A DNA stretch of 64,000 nucleotides from Adiantum capillus-veneris. Taxonomy: Eukaryota > Streptophyta > Polypodiopsida > Polypodiales > Pteridaceae. The stretch is taken from contig CM043942.1 in the NCBI GenBank assembly GCA_014529385.2, positions 20,303,491-20,367,490 of the forward strand. Direction: 5' to 3'. Of this stretch, positions 22,603 to 33,457 are shown one piece after another. Below the pieces are notes generated by a model. That model saw only the letters and a program-made list of their open reading frames with translations, searched no databases and had not been told where the DNA came from. Positions within the stretch are counted from its first letter, which is position 1. Each line of letters opens with the position of its first letter. The position numbers were made by a program, and so were the translations under genes.

Positions 22603-23271
22603 TTGCAACTTGTGCATAGTGATGTTTGTGAGCCTATGCAAACTCCACCCTTGGGGAATTACTTGTACTTTGTGACTTTCATTGATAACTACTCCAGGAA
22701 TGCATGTGTATATCTATTGAAAGCTATGTCCGAAGTGTTCATGTGCTTCGAGCAATTTCTTGTCATGGCTAAAAATGTCTTGAAATGTACTATGGGCACC
22801 CTCCGGCCCGATCAAGGAGGGGACTATATGTTTCATGAATCTAATGTGTTTCTGGCTATTCGTGGCATAAAACACCAATGTACAGTGCCATATATGCCTC
22901 AACAAAATGGTGTTGATGAGAGGAAAAATAGGTCTCTTACAGAAATGGCAAGATGTATGCTCAAGAGTCAAGCTTTACCACATTTGTTTTGGCTCGCAGA
23001 TATCATGTGTGCCACTTATGTACTCAACAGGTGTCCTACAAAAGGGTTGCAGCCTATGACACCATACAAAGCATGGCATGATAGAAAGCCATCTATTGAG
23101 CATATGCGTGGTTTTGGCTGTCAAAGCGTATTTTGGTTGGTTATAGTGCTAAAAGCAAAGGTTACAAGTTGTACCATCCACATACAAAGAGTATTTTGGT
23201 CTCACGTGATGTTGTGTTTGTGGAAGATTCTGTTGAGCCTTTGCTGTCATGTACTAGAGACAACAATGTAA
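22603..23271 (+). pseudogene. copia integrase core (decayed)
   Basis: rve-type DDE core: LVHSDVCEPM (first Asp), YFVTFIDNYSRNACVYLL, LRPDQGGDY where copia integrases usually read SDNGGEY (second Asp kept), and PQQNGVDERKNRSLTEMAR (the Glu of ERKNR). A frameshift near 23130 leads to the integrase C-terminal and linker frame. Integrase joins the element's cDNA ends to the host chromosome. This copy is inactive through breaks before and after. Confidence 0.9.
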
Positions 23272-24400
23272 GCTCACATGACACTTATGACACTTTGTTG
23301 CCTTATTTTAGTGCTGTAAGTACGAATGTAAATTCCAATGAGGCAAATGTACAGCCTATGGAGATTCCTGAAAATGTTACAAATCAGCCTATTATTGATG
23401 CAGATGTACATGATGCACTTGACGAGGAAATGACTGAAAATGAGCAAGCTAGAGGTATGCCAAAATGTCTTGTGCACACTTTGCATGACAGTAAATTGGA
23501 TGCACCTTTGTCTAGCCGTACTCATTCATGTTCTCACCATGCCTCTTATGCAACAGATTTTTATGCTTTGGTTGTGTCTAGCTTACATGATATTGAGAAA
23601 CCTCTATCTTTTGATGAAGCACATAATTCTAGAAATTGGATGGCTGCCATTCAATTGCAATATGATGCACTTATAGAAAATGACACATGGACTTTGTGTG
23701 ATTTGTTTCCTAGAAAAAAGTCCATTGGTACAAAGTGGGTTTACAAGTTGAAATGCAAGCCGGATGGTGAGGTTGATCGCCATAAGGCTCGACTTGTTGC
23801 AAAAGGCTATGTGCAACAAAAAGGCATAGAATATGAAGAAACTTTTGCTCCCACTTGTTATACGAATACTACCCAATAGTTTTCTATGCGCATTGGCAAC
23901 TCATTTTGGTTGGGATGTACATCAGTTAGACATTGTTATTGCTTTCTTGAATGGTGATTTATTTGAGGAAGTTTATGTAACGTAGCCTCATGATTTTGTC
24001 AAGAAAGGACAAGAAGACAAAGTGTGCAGATGTAAGAAGGCTTTGTATTGGTTGGAGAAATATCCTCGTGCTTGGTATGAGAAAGCTGAAACTCATTTGG
24101 TCAAATGAGGCTTTCTAGAAATCTAACAGAAAGCACATTGTATGTCAAGCGTGACGGCGATGTACTTCTCATTGTTGTTCTTGATATGGACGATTTGTTG
24201 ATCACTGGTCCCACTGAGGCACATATTTCTAAAGTGAAGGCTGATTTGAATGATACTTTCAAGATGAAATATTTGGGGTTGTTGCATCAGTACTTGGGAA
24301 TAAAATTTAAGCAGTGTGATGGTGGTATTTCCTTGTGTCAAAAAAGTTACAAAGGGAAATTGCTATGTAAGTTTGAACATGAGGATTAAAAACCTATTGC
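23133..24400 (+). pseudogene. copia reverse transcriptase (decayed)
   Basis: The linker is followed by the RVT_2-type RT start: ALIENDTWTLCDLFPRKKSI, GTKWVYKLKCKPDGEVDRHK, RLVAKGYVQQKGIEYEETFA. A stop at 23877 and further frameshifts follow (LHQLDIVIAFLNGDLFEEVY-like sequence in another frame, about 23920-23970). The catalytic box reads VVLDMDDLLITG (about 24178-24212), where copia RT usually has YVDDLL, so one residue is changed but the DD pair is kept. The block ends with LHQYLGIKF. Confidence 0.85.
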
Positions 24401-24439
24401 CACTCCCATGGAAACACGTTTGAAGTTGAGTCTACATGA

Positions 24440-25150
24440 TGCTGATGATCCTAGTGATGTCACTCTTCATCAAATTGCTGTTGGCCATCTCATTTATTTA
24501 TGCAACATGAGGCCAGATACTCAATTTGCAATCTCACAGGTCAGCACATTTATGCATAGCCGGCCAAGGTCTAAGCATTGGTAGGTTGTCAAGAGGATTT
24601 TCTGGTACTTGAGTGGCACCCTACACCCTCGATGGTTTTATCCCAAGGGGGATCATTGCCGCCAGACATACATGCTTTTTTGGACTCAGATTGGGCTGGT
24701 TGTTTTTGACATGTGAGTGTCCACAAGTGGTTTTTGTTTCATGCTTGGTAGTTCATGTATATCATGGTTAAGCAAGAAGAAACCTCATGTGGTCACTTCA
24801 ATTTGTGAGGCTCAGTACAATGCAACCTTCACAGCTAGGATTGAGTGTGTATGGCTCAGATTCCTTATGGTTGATTTGGGTGTTGGACAAGACACTGCCA
24901 ACACTATCTACACTGATAGTCCGAGTGCATTGGCAGTTGCGAGGAACCTAGTTTTTCATGCTTCCACAAAGCACATTGAGGTGCATTACCACTATGTCAG
25001 GGAGAGGCTCTTAGCAGAAGAGATCAACATGGCTTATGTGCCAACATAGGACAACCTTGCAGATCTTTTCACAAAGGCATTGTCTCGTGAAAATTTTGCA
25101 GATTTCTGCAAAGCTTTGGGCCTACTTTCCTTGTGGATTGATCATGTCTA
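24440..25150 (+). pseudogene. copia RNase H (decayed)
   Basis: RNase H removes the RNA strand during cDNA synthesis. Visible are CNMRPDTQFAISQVSTFMHS, then from 24717 STSGFCFMLGSSCISWLSKK, ICEAQYNATFTARIECVWL (usually E..YxA), IYTDSPSALAVARN with the catalytic Asp, FHASTKHIEVHYHYVRERL and DNLADLFTKALSRENF. Stops interrupt at several points (for example 25047-25049). Confidence 0.85.
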
Positions 25151-25216
25151 GACGGCATGGCACTTCCCTTTACTCATGTGCCAACTCTTATTCACCGCAT
25201 CACTTTAGGGGGGCTT

Positions 25217-25443
25217 TGTTATCATATACAATGTGGTACGTAGTGATGTGTTTGAATACACTTAGGACCACCCGGACATTTTTTCCCTCACTAGGAGGTT
25301 TTTTCCCCTGTGCATCGTATATACGCCCATTCACTCTAGGACTATCTATCTTTCCATTGCACACTAAGTAATTCTCTCTCTGTTTTGTGCCTCCTTTGTC
25401 TTCTCAAAGCTGTGTGTGTTTTGTTGTAACCCTAATTTCAACA
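25217..25443 (+). repeat. copia 3' LTR
   Basis: 227 bp, TGTTATCATATAC to CTAATTTCAACA. Its right end abuts the truncated eL21 pseudogene, so this copia insertion probably removed or displaced the pseudogene's 5' part. Confidence 0.9.
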
Positions 25444-25496
25444 CTTTGCACATATATATAGGATCAACGTTTACATATAATTTTAGGCAAACAACT

Positions 25497-25694
25497 ATGT
25501 CGCATATCTCTCACAAGATCTACCAAGACCGCACTGGCAAGGAAGTGAATAAGTAGATGAGTACCTTCATTGTGAAGAAGAAGATCCATGTGGGGATTGA
25601 ACATGCCTGGCATGGGGCTGTAAGGGCTTCATATATAGATTTGTTAAAGATTGAGGCAAAATTCAAGGGTGAGGAGATCTCAACAAAGAGGTAG
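25497..25694 (+). pseudogene. Ribosomal protein eL21 pseudogene, left part
   Basis: Translation gives SHKIYQDRTGK, EVNK, a stop, STFIVKKKIHVGIEHAWHG, and later LLKIEAKFKGEEISTKR. This follows the order of eL21 (60S protein L21), which reads HKFYHGRTGR, EVNKQVGN, KRIHVRVEH, KAEAKARGEVISTKRQP. The N-terminus is absent and about ten residues between RTGK and EVNK are missing. The sequence halts after ISTKR and a TAG (ancestrally CAG, Gln) at 25692-25694, exactly where an LTR begins. The C-terminal half is found 37 kb away at 62866. The absence of introns suggests a processed pseudogene, though the fragments are short. Confidence 0.75.
25690..25694. repeat. Left target duplication (GGTAG) of outer gypsy
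   Basis: GGTAG here and GGCAG at 62866-62870 flank the outer LTRs. They differ by one C-to-T change. The right copy keeps the ancestral eL21 codon CAG. Confidence 0.75.
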
Positions 25695-25880
25695 TGTGCG
25701 CTTTGCCGTAGGTGTCAGAGGCTGGGAGCTTGCCTCTACGCTGTGTGCGAGCCTTGAAAGTCTACAAGCACACAAATAGACAGTCCTAGCAAGCTCAAAG
25801 AAACAATGGTATGTCACTCACCACTCAATGCTTCCGTCGTAAAGGATCCTGTGCTGTGAAGAAGAAGGAGCCGCCGCAAT

Positions 25881-25937
<57 letters not shown>

Positions 25938-26256
25938 CATACACACACACACACATACACATGTGAGCACACGAAGGATGAGAAGACAGAGATGGAGCAA
26001 GAGCACTTCTTAGCGTACACCTCAGAGAATGAGGATCTTTAGTTCAAATGGACCTTTTGTAAGAGTTTGACCCATTCACACATGGGTGCCCACAGTGGCC
26101 GGTTGTTGCAAAACTACTGTAAAAATAAGATAAGTGGTGTGCCTCTCATTGGCAATCACCTACACACCTATTGGACCGACAAGCGCGATCCATGACTCAA
26201 TCAAATAAACCATAAGACGTCCGTCAAAGGTGATAGGATGTCCGTGAGAGTTAACA
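25695..26256 (-). repeat. 3' LTR of outer gypsy element (left)
   Basis: 562 bp; plus strand TGTGCGCTTTG to GAGAGTTAACA. It is homologous along its length to 62314-62865 in the same orientation (shared CAATGCTTCCGTCGT, GGATCCTGTGCT, TTTGACCCATTCACACATGG). It carries a (CT)n run (25880-25934) and a CA run. A polypurine tract (minus strand AAGAAGGGGGGCG) abuts its inner end, as expected for a 3' LTR. Confidence 0.85.
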
Positions 26257-26261
26257 CGCCC

Positions 26262-26470
26262 CCCTTCTTGATGTAGATTTTGTCCTCAAATGCTATTGAG
26301 ATAAAGCCCATTCGTCGAGGTGGAAGAGCATCCGAGATTGAATGTCCTTGGCCTTCTTCAATCATTGCAAAATCAACCAAAATTAGCACAGTAATTGCAT
26401 TCTCATATACGATAAAAAAGCATATGCAATTGTAGGCACACAAATTGATTGGTAATAGAATATTAAACAA
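26262..26470 (-). pseudogene. C-terminal pol end of outer gypsy
   Basis: The minus-strand frame ends with EEGQGHSISDALPPRRMGF and FEDKIYIKKGG just before the polypurine tract. A short acidic or basic tail directly before the 3' LTR is usual for gypsy polyproteins. No domain can be named from this stretch alone, and upstream the frame loses any recognisable motif. Confidence 0.4.
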
Positions 26471-27160
26471 TTTGTTAGCAGTAAATAGTAAACTGTAATA
26501 TAATCAAACGCATAAGCAATTTTAAAGGTCAAAAACTAAACAAGTCTGGGGTTCCTAATTTAATGGTGGAGAGGCACTAGAGGTCAACTATTAATACCAT
26601 GGGAAAGCTTCTCAATTCTCTCTAGTCAAATAAGTTGTTTAATTGCAAGAGCAAAGTATTACATGTTCAAGGGCTGACTAGAGGCTATACCTAGAATACC
26701 TTGTAGTTAAGCTACAATAAAAGGAATTGCTTATGAAATCATCGCCCACCTTTTTCCCTTTTCTTTGACCCCCAAAATGTTCTTCACATTGATTCAATTT
26801 TGATGTGTGTGCTTATTTTGTATGCCTTGGGCTTTTTGTTTTTCAAGGAAAAGCTCCCACACTGGGAACCTCTAGGGCTCTAGTACCATACGCAATACAT
26901 GTGAGTGAAGTACCGAATCAAGCTGGGATTTCTCTTCCAACTAAGATTTTACATTGTGGTACTTTTGATTTTTTTGTTTGTTCGTTTTCAACATTTCAAT
27001 TTTGTAACTTTGGGGAGTCATATGACATTGTTACCCTCCTAAGGCTCATCACACTAGTAAACTCCCTTTATAATACTTAAGCTAAAGGTCAATAGGGACT
27101 AAGTCTACTAGAAAGCCTTAGCACATTGCACACAATGTTGCCTAAATCAGATCAAGAACC
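26471..27160. other. No gene seen
   Basis: AT-rich sequence with short ORFs lacking motifs. It lies between the 3' end of the outer gypsy and a plus-strand gag remnant. Confidence 0.5.
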
Positions 27161-27179
27161 TAAAGTAGCCATTGATTAT

Positions 27180-29250
27180 TAGGAAGGCATTCCCCATGGT
27201 ATTAAGAGAAAATCTCTAGACTGAGATTGAAACTGAAGAGGAAGGTAACTAATATGCTGACACTGATCATTATAGAAAGTCCTCCAGACGTAGTCAGGCT
27301 CCCAAGACCAAAGGAACCAAAGATGATGCCAACCGGCATGATTATACTTCTTCATTAAAGATCTCTTTCCCAGTGTTCAAAGGAGGAGAGAAAGACATTA
27401 GGCAAAATTTGGACTCACAAGGGGCCCTTTAAGGAGTTTGACTTTACCTCTCTCTACCAAAACGGGCGCATGCATAAATTTTTGCAAACAAACTCCAAAG
27501 CTCGCGGAGGTTTGACAGTTAGAATGTCCTCTTCATGCTCTATCTACTGATATATAGCACGCTATGAGATTCCTCATATTTTAGAAGATTCTTTTTTTAT
27601 TCACTTAGATTCCGACAGAGTTGTCACATCATAGGTGAATCAAAAAAAGAATCTTCTAAAATATGAGAAATCTCATGGCGTGCTATATATCAATAGATAG
27701 AGCTTGAAGAGTACATTCTAACTGTCAAACCTCCGCCAACTTAGGAGTTTGTTTGCAAAAATTTATCCATGCACCCGTTTTGGTAGAGAGAGGTAAAGTC
27801 AAACTCCTTAAAGGCCCCCTTTGTGAGTCCAAATTTTTCCTAATGCTATTTTGATGTCCACATTCAAGCTTTGAGCAATATGCTGAGTTAAAGAATATTG
27901 ATGAAGATGATTGGGGAGAATGTTTTCCTCAAAAAGTGAAGGATGCGGCAAGGAAATGGTATTACCACTATCCAACTTGCCAGCTCAGGTCTTACAATAA
28001 ACTGATCAAAGTTTTCATACTTGAGTACTCAAACAACAGAGGAGATGAAGACATTCTCTGTGAGCTGGACAATATCAGACAAGGGAAATTGTCTGTGAGA
28101 AGCTACGTGGAAAAGATCAAGGAATTAATCAAGCAGTTGCAAGAGACACCTTAAAAAAAAAGACTGCATGCATGGTATCCGAATGGGTTTCACAACAAGA
28201 AGCTGAGAGAGCAAGAGGTACCTGCACCAACAAAGAAGTTTAATGACTTGGTGCAGAGAGCTCTGAAGCTTGAATAGCAAGACAAGAGGGAGAGAAGCCA
28301 TAAGAAGTGGATGTCTAGTAGTAGCAGCTCTTCTACTGAGAATTCCAATTCTAGTGAGACTTCCAGCAGCTCTGATAGCAGTTCAGACAAAAAGAGCAAG
28401 GACAAGGCTAAGAAAGGATCTTGGTCCAAGAAACTTGATGAAATGGCAAGGAAGACCGCTAAACTTAGCCAGACCAAAGAACCAATCAGGAGGATGGAGA
28501 CCTGGTGCTCCAAATGAAAATCTAAAGATCATGTTTCAATGAATGCCCAGTGTACCCACTACAAAGCGTATGGCTATCTGTGGAACAACCGTGGCATTTG
28601 AATCCATCATTTCAAGAAGGGTAAGGATCTGTCTCTAGTTGCATTTACAAATTCCAAATCATCTAAGGTAGAGATGATCAGTGTACCTCAAGAGGAAAAA
28701 TCATGTACCAGTGGTACTAGTACTGTGCGCGACAGATACCAAGAGGGTACTGGCCGAAGCCGAGATTATGGTAATTTCCAAAATCAAAGTATTAACTGCT
28801 ATACTTGTGGAAAATATGGACACTTTGCAGCTCAGTGTCCAAAAGCACCCAATACTGCGGCTATTGAGGCGAAAGCCCCAGAATCATTTCCAGTACGGGT
28901 AGTCACTTGCAGTAAATGGTTGGTTTTTGAAGAAATCCCAGATGAACCTATGAAACTAGTCAGTCTTGAAACTAGAAAATGGACTCAACAGAGAGAAGTC
29001 TAGAAGGCTAAGGCCAAGGAGAAGTAATTGATGAATGTCAAGAGCAGGGAGAGATGGCACCTAAGATCATAGAGGATATAGCTAAAAAGCTACCAAAGCA
29101 TCCAAAGAGTTTTTATGCTCGAGTTATTCAAAAGATACCAACCCAGTCTCGTGAGAAAAGGTAGCCAAATAAGTCAGGATTTGGATTCTGTGAGAGTATG
29201 CTTGCTACAGTGCAAGGACTTGTGGAAGATCTAGAGCATGTTGTCATGCT
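27180..29250 (+). pseudogene. gypsy-type Gag remnant (plus strand), split by a MITE
   Basis: A retrotransposon Gag without its pol. Before the MITE it reads KTKGTKDDANRHDYTSSLK and ISFPVFKGGEKD. After it come FDVHIQA, a frameshift, then DDWGECFPQKVKDAARKWY and YNKLIKVFILEYSNNRGDED and IRQGKLSVRSYVEKIKELI (27936-28154), typical of the retrotransposon Gag domain. A Ser-rich linker (28311-28400) and one zinc knuckle, CYTCGKYGHFAAQC (about 28798-28839), follow. Stops occur at 28152-28154 and 28275. No protease or RT follows. Its orientation is opposite to the outer gypsy, so it is a separate insertion. Lineage not determined. Confidence 0.75.
27396..27845. mobile_element. Hairpin (foldback) MITE, about 450 bp
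   Basis: Two arms of about 215 bp are inverted copies of each other. The left starts CATTAGGCAAAATTTGGAC; the reverse complement of the right starts CATTAGGAAAAATTTGGAC. Both continue through TCACAA, AAGGAGTTTGACTTTACCTC, GGAGGTTTGACAGTTAGAAT and AGAAGATTCTTTTTTT. A spacer of about 25 bases (about 27611-27636) separates them. It carries no coding sequence and sits inside the Gag frame. A TA or TAA-type target duplication is possible at the arm ends but cannot be separated from the palindrome. The superfamily is unresolved. Confidence 0.9.
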
Positions 29251-29464
29251 GTGACATGTACATAGTGTGAACGAATGCTACAAGATCTATCTTGCAACTT
29301 TTTAAATACATAATTATATATCTATAATGTACATATGTATATATAAGTATAATAATAAGCTTACTATCTCATCCTATTATTTATATGAAGGGTAACATAT
29401 TCTTACTTTATCGTCAAAAAGTACTATGAGAAAAGCATCAATAGCTCCGTCTCTTTAACTTGGA

Positions 29465-29508
<44 letters not shown>

Positions 29509-30059
29509 AGGCATTGCTCCGCCCATTTCCCCTCTCCGTCCCTCTTTCCATGCCACCCAATTGTCCCCTCATCAAGCCTTTGCCCTGCAGACATGGCACG
29601 GAGAGAGATGGGAGAGAGGATGAGCCCTGCAGACAATGTGTGGAGAGAGAGAGAGAGAGATTTGGCATGGCTGCCCACGCGTGTGACTTTTGGAAATGAA
29701 ATCTACTTCCTTCTAACCCTTATCATCCCACCCTTACTTTTTTTGTTTAACTTAATGAGGTCATTTTTTTATTTTTATTTTATACAGCTGGGTACCCCCT
29801 ACTAGTGGTTTTTATTTTATACAGTTGGGTACCCCCTACTAGTGGTTTTCAAACCTTTTATAATTGCCACATTTCGAAAAGGAATAGCAAAAGACATAAA
29901 TATGGTATTTACTTAAAGTAGGTCGTTTGATTTTATCCTAGCCGTGTTCCCGTAGCCTAAAACGCGTGAGCCTGCTTTTCACGGCGCTCTTCGAGCCGGC
30001 TTACTCATTTCCATTTCTGCAGGAAGAGGTACACCCTTTTAATAAGCTACAAACAACAG
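29251..30059. other. AT-rich spacer with microsatellites and a short tandem duplication
   Basis: Contains (AG)n at 29468-29505, another AG run at 29645-29660 and a tandem duplication at 29779-29847. No gene is supported; ORFs across the AG run are low complexity. Confidence 0.6.
29779..29847 (+). repeat. Tandem duplication, two units of about 36 bp
   Basis: TTTATTTTATACAGCTGGGT followed by ACCCCCTACTAGTGG occurs twice in direct succession, with one base change (AGCTGGG/AGTTGGG). Confidence 0.9.
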
Positions 30060-31397
30060 ATGGCATCCTGCACACAGACTGCCGTCATGGAGAGGCACCT
30101 TGCTTCTGCTAATGCCAGCACCTCTCTGCGTGGGCTTCCATCAAGCGATATGGCCGGTGTGAAGAAGCCACCCAAACACTATTCCTACAATCTTTTCAAG
30201 TACACGCAAACACCTGTTGATGTAGAGCTGAGACTTCTCATGGCGGCGAATGCGAGGCGATCAGCTTCAGCTACACAGAAAATAGGATTCGCTATTCCAG
30301 CGTGGACTGGCAAGCCAAGAACCTACTCAAGAGCTCGTCGAGGGACTACAACTTTCTGAAATAATGCTTGATAATGCAGATGTAATAGTTAGCGCCCCTC
30401 CCCAGCTTGTACCTATGTTCATAAATCTGCAAGCAGATGTTGTGCCTAATTCAGCCAGTGCAGTCCTTAGGACCGACCACGCAGCGCAAGAAGGGGAAGC
30501 CTACGGTACTAAAACGGGGCAAGAACAACTATGTAATCCAACACAGCACCTCATACAGATCATATCGCTATTACTCCCTCTGCTCATGCGTCGCCCGTAA
30601 AGAATAGTACTAAATTAAGAAAACCCTTTGACATCTCATTCTACAATTAGCTCTTCAAAGAAACACCTCATATTGATCAGGCGCATGACACCCAAAAAAT
30701 TATCAAGTAGAAACACCCCAAAAGGCGCTATTCCAGCTTCGATAGGCGCTGCAAGGAGCTCTTGAAGAGCTTTCGAGATTACAGCTTTTTATTTCCAACT
30801 GATATGCAGGGTCCAGATGACTCAACACGTCTAAGAAAGTTTCTTCAAAACACGGCGCACATGCCGCTGAACAATCTGATGATCGACATAAATTAGGTCA
30901 AGCTAGATTACCAGATTACCACAGTCTTGGCTAGCCCAAGCAGCAGTAGTACTGTTATAAGGAAACCTACCAACCAGGCTAGTTGTAAAGCCCACAACAG
31001 TAGTGCCAATATTGCGTCATCTACTGTTTTGAAGATCACCAAATATCAGACTGCTAGGCTCCCCGCGGGACGTACTGGGCAAAAAACTCCAAAGCATTAT
31101 ACACATGCCTCATCGATCCCCAGACATAGTATAATCGCTGGAGGCAACAACGTCATGAATATTAAGGTGAAGAAGAAGGTCAGCAATATCAATATTACTG
31201 GTGATGACTTTCACACTACGATTTGCAAGGAGAGTAGGAAAAGGCTTGCCTCTAGTGCTGACCCAGCCAAGAGAGTTATGAACAAAACTCCCAATATGGC
31301 CACGGTGCCAAGGCGCCTATCTTCTAGCTTATATAGGGGAATTCTAATCACCGAGCAAAAATGTAGGAAGAAAATAGTCATGCCATGCATAGTATAA
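30060..31397 (+). pseudogene. Unrecognised coding remnant, higher GC
   Basis: I do not recognise this gene. Frames 30060-30359, 30364-30600 and 30927-31397 have an amino-acid mix like real protein, and base composition is richer in G and C than the flanks. The first contains GVKKPPKHYSYNLFKYTQTP and a later one QKTPKHYTHASSIPRH, so a KxPKHY motif recurs. A second repeated segment, visible only if frames are changed, is RYSSVDWQAKNLLKS near 30290 and RYSSFDRRCKELLKS near 30727, each followed by RDY. The gene therefore seems to have had internally duplicated units and is now broken by stops and frameshifts. It sits inside the outer gypsy and must have arrived by insertion. Its origin is unknown. 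Confidence 0.45.
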
Positions 31398-32199
31398 CCA
31401 CCACTACAAATCCGCGATTTGTTGTAAGACTTTAGAACCATCGCCCATACGAAATACTTGAGATATGGGTGATAACACCAACCCTCCATAGCATCCTTAC
31501 TTGTTTGTAAATCGATAAGCACCACTCATATTGCTAGCTCATAGCATCTAGTTCTATTTTGCAACCTTTGTTTTCCAAGAAAACTACACTCTTCTCCTCC
31601 ACAGAATGCACTCAGTGGCATTCTTAGAAGCACCATTCACCCCACTCTCCTTCTTCGGAGAATGCACTATGTCATTCTTACAAGCACCATTCATCCCAAT
31701 AAGCTTCATTGTCCATTCATCAATACCTCTCTTGGCTAGATTCAAATCTTACATCAAGTTATACTTGGATCTCTATATCAATATAACAAGCTGCTTCTTC
31801 ACCTCGCTATAATCATCTTGTCCATCAACTCTTCCCATCATTGTCCTCTTTGGCTATTAAATAATAAAACTCATGAGAAGCCTCTTCCACTTATTTTTGT
31901 GTGTTCGGAGCACATTTATACAACATATTCAAGCGTCTACATGCAAGGGACATGAAAATCATGAGTCGTGACTAGAACTAGGATGAGCAAAAGCACCCAA
32001 GGGATAGAGGTTCCTAACTACAAGGTTAATCATATATATATGCACGTCATGACTATCCAAACAAGAAGATTGAAATTCATTAAAGCTTTCCCAAAACAAT
32101 TTTCCTGTAACACTCATTTTGCAATTTTGCAAGTAAATTGATGATACATAACTATCCTCAACACCAAATATTGAGTTAGCAAAATGAATGCAATAATTA
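31398..32199. other. No gene seen; one short tandem duplication
   Basis: At 31604-31705 a unit of about 60 bases is duplicated (GAATGCACTCAGTGGCATTC ... GAATGCACTATGTCATTC). The remainder to the CACTA end at 32200 has only short ORFs. Confidence 0.5.
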
Positions 32200-32436
32200 C
32201 ACTATGAAAATCTCCAAGTGTTTACTGCGCTGTTTTACCACGTTTGTAGAGAGAAGGTGTAAATTCAATGAGAGAAACAAGAGAGAGGAGGGCGGGTTTT
32301 TTTTGTGTTTAAAGTATCACCGCGACTGTATCCGTTGTTATCACCGCTATTATTACCGCGGTTATTACCGCGTCCATTATCGTCGTTATATCCGCTGCCC
32401 AAATTTAGCGCCTAAACTTTCAAATTGTGGATTAAC

Positions 32437-32457
32437 TCCCCCCCCCCCCCCCCCCCT
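32437..32457 (+). repeat. Poly-C run in CACTA subterminal region
   Basis: About 21 C in a row. It matches the poly-G run at 17227-17251 of the other CACTA end once inverted. Such runs are prone to length errors in assembly. Confidence 0.9.
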
Positions 32458-33370
32458 CTTCAAATTTTCGTGTTTTCCTCCTTTCAATAAAAATTAAAGA
32501 GTATTGTATATAATTTTCAAATATAAAAATGAAGAGAAAGAAAGAGAGAGAGAGAAAGAGAAAGAGGGGGGAGAAGGAGGCGGGGGATATAAGGCCTAGT
32601 CCAAACGCTACGACGGAAATGCTTTCCACAAGGACGTTTAAGTTGCGTGACGAAAGTCTATTTGTTGCAATAGATATCACCTTCCTTCGGGCCCGCCATT
32701 TTTCGTCCGGCACCCCCTCCGCCGGAAGAGCTACTGGCCTCTCTCCACCTCTGTCTGTTTTTCGCTCTTCTTCCTCCAACACCGTTTAGATGAGGCGTCG
32801 GTAGACCTGCAGAAAGCCTTTCTTCCTCCAGCCTCGTCTGAACCCAGCCTAGTATTACCTTTGTTTACAACTAAAATAATGATTGTAAATTGATTAACAT
32901 AATTGAGCATATTCTCAAATCTAAAGAGAGAAAGAGGAGGGAGAGAGAGGTGAATGGATTACAAGATCAAAAAACTTCATAACTACAAAACTACAAAATG
33001 TTTATGAATCATCTTCCAAAAGATCTCTACATGAAGCATCATCCAATTCTAAGCCCATGGCTCCTAAATCAATAAAGAGAGAAACGGAATCGTCGTTTGT
33101 GGATGCATTACCAGCTTCATTATTTTCGAGTTCGTCATCCTCCATCTCATCATCTTCATCATCATGACAATCATCCTCGCTAAGACTTACTACCGCCGGA
33201 CTTGATTCATCGACCTCCCTCTCCTCTGTTTCCACCTCATCCAAAGTTAGGGGTGGAAGAGGGTCGAAGATAGTCTCCACTTCATTAGTGGAAAAAATGG
33301 TTCTCCCTCGAGGTGTTACAGGAATTACGAACCAAAGTTTTGGTTGGTGGATTGTTGGGATATAGATGAC

Positions 33371-33457
33371 CTATAAAATAGAAGCTCAAAGTGAGTAGCA
33401 TTGGTATAACTACGATACAATAAGTAAATAAGAATAAAAGAGGTACATGTCACTCAC
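33371..33457 (-). other. Second intron in the CACTA transposase gene
   Basis: 87 bases, AG|GTGAGT donor and TTATAG acceptor. The codon before the donor is TAG (33458-33460). If it was CAG, splicing gives NCEQ then VIYIPTIHQPKLWFVIP, which fits the usual continuation in the family. The TAG is therefore probably a C-to-T nonsense change. Confidence 0.7.

Larger units (their letters stand above)
20363..25443 (+). mobile_element. Ty1/copia element, full length but decayed
   Basis: Two LTRs (230 and 227 bp) flank Gag, protease, integrase, RT and RNase H in copia order. A purine tract (TTTAGGGGGGCTT) precedes the right LTR. Every coding block has stops or frameshifts. The LTRs differ at many sites, so the copy is old. 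A third family member at 37836 keeps some parts better, including the protease active site. Confidence 0.9.

Noticed and set aside
26201-27080. Possible host genes in 26200-27100
   Set aside because: Apart from the short tail before the 3' LTR, ORFs lack motifs and sit inside the outer gypsy.
32437-32457. Poly-C run as a sequencing artefact
   Set aside because: It matches an inverted poly-G run at the other CACTA end, so it is a family feature; only its exact length is doubtful.
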